Assembly (NCBI GenBank): GCA_001872925.1
Contig: MNYD01000082.1
Span: 1-10,442 of the forward strand
Source of the DNA: Dehalococcoidia bacterium CG2_30_46_19
Lineage (GTDB): Bacteria > Chloroflexota > Dehalococcoidia > GIF9 > AB-539-J10
Length of the DNA stretch: 10,442 bases
Direction: 5' to 3'
Shown here: positions 7,048-10,442 of the stretch, piece by piece
Numbering within the stretch: the first letter of the stretch is position 1
Layout of the letters: each line of letters begins with the position of its first letter
Made by a program: the position numbers and the translations under genes
The notes under the pieces: model-generated
What the model was told of the DNA's origin: nothing
Databases searched by the model: none
The model's input: only the letters and a program-made list of their open reading frames with translations

Positions 7048-8910
7048 TCATGGAAGCCCTAATAGCTCCTTGGCATTTTCCCTGAGATATTTCTTGTTCA
7101 CTTTTTGAACCTCGGTCAGCGGCATGTTATCCAGGAAACGGACATATTTGGGAACGGCATATTTAGCAACCTTTTCCCTGAGATATTCGATGAATTTCTC
7201 CTCCTTCACCTTTCCCCTATATTCAGGACGCAACTGGATGAATATAGCTACCCTCTCGCTTCCCGGTCTCTCGGGGTCAGGAACGCCCACAGCAGCCGCC
7301 ATCTCGGTCGCTGGATGGGTGTAGAGGAGGTCATCCAACTCCCTGGTATATACCTTATAGCCTGAAATATTCGCCATATCCTTTGTCCTGTCTACGATGT
7401 AGAAATATCCCCTGTCATCAACTCTGACCACATCGCCAGTGTGAACATAGCCCTCCTCATCAAGTCCACTACCAGGGTTGGGCCAGTAGCCCAGCATTCT
7501 CTGTGGTCCACTGAGACACATCTCCCCGGTTTTGCCTTCATCGATGACCTCATCCCAGGAAAGTGTCCTGCCAGTATCAACATCAACGATTTTCACCTCT
7601 GTGTCGGGGAAGGGAATACCAATTGTTGCTCTTTTCTCACGGCTTCTTGCTGAAGCATCTTTACGGGAGCGATTCATTAGCCGGGAAATAGCTTTATACC
7701 ACAGTTTCCCAAGATTCTTATATCCCAATGTTCTGACCAAGCGGTTAGCCATGGGAACCATACCGGGGAGTCGCAATAGCTTGTTGCTTCGCTTCAACTG
7801 TGCCCTTCCACCAAAGAGTCTCAGAAGCAGGGATAGGTTGAGGTGTGTCACCGGGGAAAGTTCACTTAGCCCATATCCCTCCATCACTCCCCCGCCGCTT
7901 TTCTGCTCAAATTTCTCCTGGGCTTCAGGAGGCAACGCCGCTGAGCCAGATACACCTAGTATCCCTATCCCCTTCATCTCCTCCTCAGCTAGCTTCATAA
8001 ACTGTGTGGGAACGCCAATTTGCATAGCGGGATAATGTTCCTTGATTAACTCCACCATGGAACGGGTGTCACGAGGGTCGGGAACCAAAAGCTGCATCAC
8101 TCCCATGTAGGTCATGGTGTGCATTATACAGTGGCCATAGACATGGAACAAAGGAAGCCCGAGCAGCATAGCGCTTGCCCCTCTCAAGATATCACCACTG
8201 GGACCGTAAATATGACCATTCTGGATGGCGTTGGTGAGGATATTCTTGTGAGTGAGCATACAACCTTTGGGCAGACCTGTAGTGCCTCCGGTGAACAGAA
8301 GGGTCTCTAGGTCGTGGTCGACATCGAAATCCACTTCTGGGGGGATGGAGGGATGGCTTGCAATCACCTCCGTGAGCCACTCCACGCTTTCTATCGTCTC
8401 GTGGCTTGAAGGGGGATTTGCGGAATAGTCTTCCACCTGACTGACGATGATATGTTCCACCTTAACTTGGTGTTTTGCGGTCAACCTTTCCCTGAGCTGC
8501 TCAACTATGTCCAGATAATCCTTAAGACAGATAAGCACTTTAGGTGTTCCCTGAGTGAATTTATGCTCCAGAATGTCAATTGATTCCAGGAAGCTTGATG
8601 GTATGTGAACTGCCCCTGTCTTGGAAATGCCATAATCAGCGATGATGAACTGGATGGATGTGGGCAGCATGGTAGCTACCCTGTCGCCTTTTTTCACGCC
8701 CATGCTTGCCAGGGCATTCGCCAGGCGCTCGGCTTTGTCCTTTACCTCAGGATACCGCATCTCCAGTCCTAACTGCACCAGCCCCATCTTCCTATACTTC
8801 CTGGCAGCCTCATCTACAAACCAGAAAACTGGCTTTTGAGGGTAAGGCTTGAGCGTTCTGGGAAGACCAAATACCTTATATTCCTCAAGCCACGGTTTTT
8901 CCCTTATCAT
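7048..8910 (-). CDS. AMP-forming acyl-CoA ligase (long-chain fatty acid-CoA ligase type)
   Basis: This 620-aa member of the adenylate-forming superfamily activates a carboxylic acid to acyl-AMP, then to acyl-CoA. The P-loop-like motif TGGTTGLPKG is at 207-216 and the A5 motif YGLSELSPVTH at 346-356. TGD is at 491-493, DRTKDMANISGYKVY (507-521) is the hinge region, and C-terminal LTEVQKVNKKYLR (598-610) has K603 where the catalytic lysine is expected; the usual preceding Gly is Gln. Between the A5 motif and IGIPFPDTEVKIVD (430-443) lies about 70 extra residues (359-428), rich in Arg/Lys/Leu, not typical of FadD. The start is supported by GGAAGGAAATC directly upstream. Chain length preference cannot be read from sequence. 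It is transcribed away from the 8984 gene. Confidence 0.9.
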   Translation of the reverse strand: MIREKPWLEEYKVFGLPRTLKPYPQKPVFWFVDEAARKYRKMGLVQLGLEMRYPEVKDKAERLANALASMGVKKGDRVATMLPTSIQFIIADYGISKTGAVHIPSSFLESIDILEHKFTQGTPKVLICLKDYLDIVEQLRERLTAKHQVKVEHIIVSQVEDYSANPPSSHETIESVEWLTEVIASHPSIPPEVDFDVDHDLETLLFTGGTTGLPKGCMLTHKNILTNAIQNGHIYGPSGDILRGASAMLLGLPLFHVYGHCIMHTMTYMGVMQLLVPDPRDTRSMVELIKEHYPAMQIGVPTQFMKLAEEEMKGIGILGVSGSAALPPEAQEKFEQKSGGGVMEGYGLSELSPVTHLNLSLLLRLFGGRAQLKRSNKLLRLPGMVPMANRLVRTLGYKNLGKLWYKAISRLMNRSRKDASARSREKRATIGIPFPDTEVKIVDVDTGRTLSWDEVIDEGKTGEMCLSGPQRMLGYWPNPGSGLDEEGYVHTGDVVRVDDRGYFYIVDRTKDMANISGYKVYTRELDDLLYTHPATEMAAAVGVPDPERPGSERVAIFIQLRPEYRGKVKEEKFIEYLREKVAKYAVPKYVRFLDNMPLTEVQKVNKKYLRENAKELLGLP

Positions 8911-8925
8911 GATTTCCTTCCCTAT

Positions 8926-8955
8926 TTGACCTTAGCTTACATTATAAACTAGAAT
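8926..8955 (+). promoter_or_regulatory. Candidate sigma70 promoter of the rightward unknown gene
   Basis: TTGACC (8926-8931) and TAGAAT (8950-8955) are separated by 18 bases, each matching consensus at 5 of 6. Transcription would start near 8962. That is downstream of the ATG at 8954 but upstream of the ATG at 8984, which favours the second start for this gene. Confidence 0.5.
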
Positions 8956-8970
8956 GTCCGCTGTTTCCAA
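8941..8970 (-). promoter_or_regulatory. Candidate sigma70 promoter of the acyl-CoA ligase gene
   Basis: On the minus strand a perfect -10 TATAAT (8941-8946) is preceded, 18 bases away, by TTGGAA (8965-8970, 4 of 6 to the -35). The predicted start, near 8934, leaves a ~24-base leader that contains the ligase Shine-Dalgarno. The site overlaps the rightward promoter on the other strand. Confidence 0.55.
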
Positions 8971-8983
8971 ATTGAGAGGCCCT

Positions 8984-9538
8984 ATGTCTGATATAAAAAG
9001 CGCTTGGGAAATTGCTCAGGAGAGGGCTAACAGGCTGGGCAAGCTTTCTGCTGAGGAACAAAAGCAACAAGAAGAGCAAGAGTGCCGTCAAATCGCTGCC
9101 GGGATAGCCCAGAAATACCTTAACTCTTCGGAAACTCAGGATATAGCTACCATGCTTGATAAATATTCTGGAGAGGGAAAGAGGTTAATTGAATTAGCGT
9201 TATTTGGCTTACTAACTGAGGCTATCACTTTTGACAGCCAGACCAGGGCAGAGAAAGCAGCTCAGGGGATAGTAGTTATGAAGCCAAAATCGCAGCCACT
9301 CATCGGACGGATAATAGACCTGTTGACGGAATATCACCAGGCTGGAAAGACGATAAAGAAGGAAGTGGAAACCAGGACAAAGGAAGTGTTGCATCAGTTA
9401 AGGATTTCGGGCTCGGCAATAGGCGAGATAAATATCGAAGCTGGTCCGCAATGGCAACAGAATTGGCAAAGGGTTAGGAGGCCATTGGAGCAACAGCTTG
9501 ATGCCCTTAAGCAAGAGTTACACGAAGGAAAATTCTAA
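8984..9538 (+). CDS. Conserved-looking protein of unknown function, charged and helical
   Basis: This 184-aa protein is predicted to be soluble. I do not recognise the family. It opens with SDIKSAWEIAQERANRLGKL and an acidic/glutamine-rich stretch (SAEEQKQQEEQECRQI). A mainly helical body follows and ends with EQQLDALKQELHE, which could form a coiled coil. There is no signal peptide or membrane segment. An ATG at 8954 would add ten residues, but it has no Shine-Dalgarno and lies upstream of the predicted transcription start. The ATG at 8984 has GAGAGG five bases before it and is preferred. It is the only clear long plus-strand gene and is divergent from the acyl-CoA ligase. The stop codon falls at the edge of a TAAATCC-type repeat, so the end may have been altered by that repeat. 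Confidence 0.75.
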   Translation: MSDIKSAWEIAQERANRLGKLSAEEQKQQEEQECRQIAAGIAQKYLNSSETQDIATMLDKYSGEGKRLIELALFGLLTEAITFDSQTRAEKAAQGIVVMKPKSQPLIGRIIDLLTEYHQAGKTIKKEVETRTKEVLHQLRISGSAIGEINIEAGPQWQQNWQRVRRPLEQQLDALKQELHEGKF

Positions 9539-9590
9539 ATCCCAAGCACTAAAACCCTGAATAAATCCTAATATCTAAATCCAAAACCTT
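9536..9590. repeat. TAAATCC-type AT-rich repeat after the 8984 gene
   Basis: TAAATCC occurs at 9536 and 9562, with related TCTAAATCC near 9574, in an AT-rich tract like those at 3353, 7003 and 9796. The first unit contains the TAA stop of the preceding gene. Confidence 0.55.
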
Positions 9591-9604
9591 TATCCTGTAA
9601 TATT

Positions 9605-9625
9605 CCTCTCCCTTGAAGGGAGAGG
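9605..9625. repeat. 21-bp palindrome CCTCTCCCTT-G-AAGGGAGAGG
   Basis: Ten-base arms around a single central base form a perfect palindrome, which would fold with a TTGAA loop. A degenerate second copy sharing GAAGGGAGAGGCTAG lies at about 10180-10205. No T-run follows, so it is not a standard terminator, but it is the first strong stem after the 8984 gene. Confidence 0.75.
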
Positions 9626-9673
9626 CTAGAGCCTGTCCTGAGCCGAAGCCCTGACTCTGAGCCCTTCGCCTCT

Positions 9674-9776
9674 TGTCATTCTGACCCTGACTCTGAACGA
9701 AGTGAAGAGGAAGGGGAAGAATCTCCTCTTCACTTCGTTCAGAGCTTCGGCTCACCAGGGCAGGCTCCGCATGACA
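9674..9776. repeat. Hairpin element bounded by TGTCAT / ATGACA
   Basis: The core is a perfect 21-bp inverted repeat (9691-9711 and 9724-9744) around a 12-base loop containing GAAGAATC. The ends TGTCATT (9674-9680) and ATGACA (9771-9776) are near-inverted. A wider, imperfect pairing links GAGCCTGTCCTGAGCCGAAG (9629-9648) with 9745-9767, so the folded unit may extend left to about 9629. It encodes nothing and resembles the short non-autonomous palindromic repeats common in many bacterial genomes. Confidence 0.75.
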
Positions 9777-9795
9777 ATCCCGGGAAACAAAGTTC

Positions 9796-9820
9796 TAAAT
9801 CCTAAATCCGAAATACTAAA
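9796..9820. repeat. TAAATCC-type AT-rich repeat, fourth copy
   Basis: TAAATCCTAAATCCGAAA (9796-9813) followed by TACTAAAC belongs to the same AT-rich family as the stretches at 3353, 7003 and 9536. Confidence 0.55.
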
Positions 9821-9842
9821 CAATGTAAAAGAGCGGTCAGTA

Positions 9843-9866
9843 ATCAGCTGTCAGCAGTCAGCTGAT
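9843..9866. repeat. Inverted repeat ATCAGCTG / CAGCTGAT
   Basis: Eight-base arms at 9843-9850 and 9859-9866 flank TCAGCAGT, itself built from the same CAGCTGTCAGC-like unit. It is a small simple-sequence palindrome with no visible gene link. Confidence 0.55.
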
Positions 9867-9880
9867 AGCCACTAACCTGG

Positions 9881-9971
9881 GGATTGCTTCGGCACTGGAG
9901 TGCCTCGCAATGACAAAGGGGGCGTGCCTCGCAATGACAGAGGGGGAGTGCCTCGCAATGACAGAAAGGTG
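9881..9971. repeat. GATTGC...GCAATGACA unit expanded into a 24-bp tandem triplet
   Basis: GATTGCTTCGGCACTG begins a unit that ends in GTGCCTCGCAATGACA (9900-9915). The 16-base end is repeated at 9924-9939 and 9948-9963, giving an exact 24-base period with G-rich variable linkers. The same ending appears at 10420-10433 in a second unit. Confidence 0.8.
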
Positions 9972-10074
9972 GTCTGTTATCATGCCGAAATATTAGCACG
10001 GTAGTTCTAGGAAAACAAGGGAATTTTGTCATGCTTTTGTAGTTACCGGCATAACCTCGTATAAAAATCCCTCT

Positions 10075-10122
10075 AAATCCCCCTTTAGAAAAGGGGGTTC
10101 AACGCCCCCGTAAGGGGGATTT
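10075..10122. repeat. CCCCCTT / AAGGGGG hairpin repeat
   Basis: AAATCCCCCTT (10075-10085) and AAGGGGGATTT (10112-10122) are 11-base inverted arms. Inside them GGGGG (10093-10097) and CCCCC (10105-10109) can pair, and the left arm can instead pair with the nearer AAGGGGG, so two alternative folds are possible. It is a non-coding repeat; no T-run follows. Confidence 0.7.
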
Positions 10123-10177
10123 GACATTCCAGAAAAGCAAGTGAGATTATAAATAGTTTTGTGCCTGACTATACAGT

Positions 10178-10205
10178 GTTTCTCTCGCTCGAAGGGAGAG
10201 GCTAG
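10178..10205. repeat. Degenerate second copy of the CCTCTCCC/GGGAGAGG repeat
   Basis: TCTCTCGCTCGAAGGGAGAG and the following GCTAGG match the 9605-9628 unit, with mismatches in the left arm that weaken the palindrome. Confidence 0.6.
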
Positions 10206-10238
10206 GTGGGTGAACCCTGCATCGCATTAAGAGGTATA

Positions 10239-10266
10239 TTGACATTCAGAAGCATGCTGGTATAAT
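10239..10266 (+). promoter_or_regulatory. Consensus sigma70 promoter TTGACA-N16-TATAAT
   Basis: Both hexamers are perfect (10239-10244 and 10261-10266) with a 16-base spacer. Transcription would run rightward from about 10273 and give a ~95-base leader before the ATG at 10368. An 11-base palindrome, GTGCA-A-TGCAC (10278-10288), sits just after the predicted start and could be an operator or a small stem. Confidence 0.7.
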
Positions 10267-10307
10267 GAGGTGTAGTTGTGCAATGCACTTTATATTTGAA
10301 TATGGGC

Positions 10308-10336
10308 TTGACAAGAGTTGAAGTTATGTTTACAGT
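10308..10336 (+). promoter_or_regulatory. Second promoter-like site TTGACA-N17-TACAGT
   Basis: A perfect -35 (10308-10313) with a 4-of-6 -10 (10331-10336) at the ideal spacing lies downstream of the first promoter. It would give a short leader of about 25 bases including the strong Shine-Dalgarno. Confidence 0.4.
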
Positions 10337-10351
10337 TTGCCTTAATAGATT

Positions 10352-10363
10352 AAAGGAGGTGAT
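10352..10363 (+). promoter_or_regulatory. 12-base perfect Shine-Dalgarno
   Basis: AAAGGAGGTGAT is complementary to the whole usual 3' end of bacterial 16S rRNA (ATCACCTCCTTT). It ends four bases before the ATG at 10368, with the AGGAGG core eight bases from it. It is far stronger than any other ribosome site in the window and decides the start. Confidence 0.75.
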
Positions 10364-10367
10364 GCCT

Positions 10368-10415
10368 ATGGAGCAGTCCCAAAGGAATTCTCGGAGGAGA
10401 TTGCTGCGTCGCTGA
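10368..10415 (+). pseudogene. Broken gene start: 15-codon frame ending in a repeat
   Basis: From the ATG at 10368 the frame reads MEQSQRNSRRRLLRR and stops with TGA at 10413-10415. The last codons and the stop lie within a GATTGC...GCAATGACA repeat, so the likeliest reading is a real gene whose 5' end was cut off by insertion of that repeat. The rest may continue past the window. The same frame is open further upstream, with ATGs at 10302 and 10326 that would give 37 or 29 residues, but the Shine-Dalgarno points to 10368. A genuine tiny arginine-rich peptide or leader peptide is the alternative. The original product cannot be identified. Confidence 0.4.
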
Positions 10416-10435
10416 TGCTCCTCGCAATGACAAAG
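10397..10435. repeat. Second GATTGC...GCAATGACA repeat unit
   Basis: The unit begins GAGATTGCTGCGTCGCTG and ends CTCCTCGCAATGACAAAG, sharing CCTCGCAATGACA with the triplet at 9900-9963 in the same orientation. It supplies the stop codon of the frame starting at 10368. Confidence 0.75.
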
Positions 10436-10442
10436 ATGTTTA

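Larger units (their letters stand above)
9539..10238. other. Non-coding repeat-rich region
   Basis: This stretch of about 700 bases holds no credible gene. Frames that stay open here are translations of repeats. It is a patchwork of AT-rich TAAATCC units, palindromes, a hairpin element and tandem repeats, listed separately. No tRNA, rRNA or transposase remnant was recognised. No classic terminator (GC stem followed by a T-run) is seen after the 8984 gene, although several strong stems could act as transcript 3' ends. Confidence 0.8.

Noticed and set aside
9605..9625. Rho-independent terminator for the 8984-9538 gene
   Set aside because: The stem is perfect but no T-run follows and a related copy lies at 10180 away from any gene end, so it is better described as a repeat.
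9549..9755. Minus-strand frame of 68 residues
   Set aside because: It spans the hairpin element and the AT-rich repeat and is explained by them; no coding features or start signals.
9881..9971. Possible CRISPR array because of three regular repeats
   Set aside because: The repeats are 16 bases with 8-base linkers, only three copies, with no cas genes; the unit matches a dispersed element seen again at 10420.
9844..10032. Minus-strand frame of 62 residues with repeated CHCEA blocks that looks like a Cys/His metal-binding protein
   Set aside because: It is the translation of the 24-bp tandem repeat GTGCCTCGCAATGACA and neighbouring palindrome; the periodicity is at DNA level and there is no ribosome site.
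9976..10055. Weak terminal inverted repeat (GTTATCATGCCG / CCGGCATAAC) that might bound another small element
   Set aside because: The arms need a gap to align and nothing inside is structured, so I do not consider it supported.
10368..10415. Tat-like SRRRLL motif suggesting the start of an exported redox enzyme such as a reductive dehalogenase
   Set aside because: The RRLLRR part is encoded by the inserted repeat, so the motif is most likely chance; only about nine residues belong to the original frame.

Overview
The window reads as a bacterial chromosome segment. The gene order and protein style suggest Chloroflexota, probably Dehalococcoidia-like; this is inferred by eye, without a database search. 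Positions 1-8910 are almost entirely coding on the minus strand. One short gene lies on the plus strand at 8984-9538, and roughly the last 900 bases are a repeat-rich intergenic region.

The right-to-left core is a translation / isoprenoid / envelope cluster: rpsB (S2), tsf (EF-Ts), frr (ribosome recycling factor), cdsA (CDP-diacylglycerol synthase), dxr (DXP reductoisomerase), rseP (site-2 protease) and the N-terminal part of ispG, which is cut by the window edge. Most junctions overlap (rpsB/tsf 17 bp, cdsA/dxr 16 bp, dxr/rseP 7 bp, rseP/ispG 4 bp), so the genes are probably co-transcribed and translationally coupled. Two genes normally found in this cluster, pyrH (between tsf and frr) and uppS (between frr and cdsA), are absent from these positions. 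The uppS position holds only an AT-rich imperfect palindrome.

Upstream on the same strand are a conserved unknown protein (226 aa) and a metallo-beta-lactamase-fold hydrolase (241 aa) joined by a one-base stop/start overlap. Before them is a 620-aa AMP-forming acyl-CoA ligase with an unusual basic insertion. A compact divergent promoter region (about 8926-8970) separates the ligase from a rightward unknown 184-aa gene.

Positions 9539-10442 hold at least six kinds of short non-coding repeat: TAAATCC-type AT-rich repeats, a palindromic CCTCTCCC/GGGAGAGG unit in two copies, a hairpin element bounded by TGTCAT/ATGACA, a 24-bp tandem triplet, a CCCCCTT/AAGGGGG hairpin, and two GATTGC...GCAATGACA units. 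At the right end a consensus promoter (TTGACA-N16-TATAAT), a second promoter-like site and a 12-base Shine-Dalgarno match lead into a 15-codon reading frame that ends inside one of these repeats. That is probably a gene start broken by a repeat insertion. I see no complete new defence, mobile or biosynthetic system here. The most unusual points are the missing pyrH/uppS, the repeat island, the possible very short or absent rpsB leader, and the strong expression signals on a broken frame.
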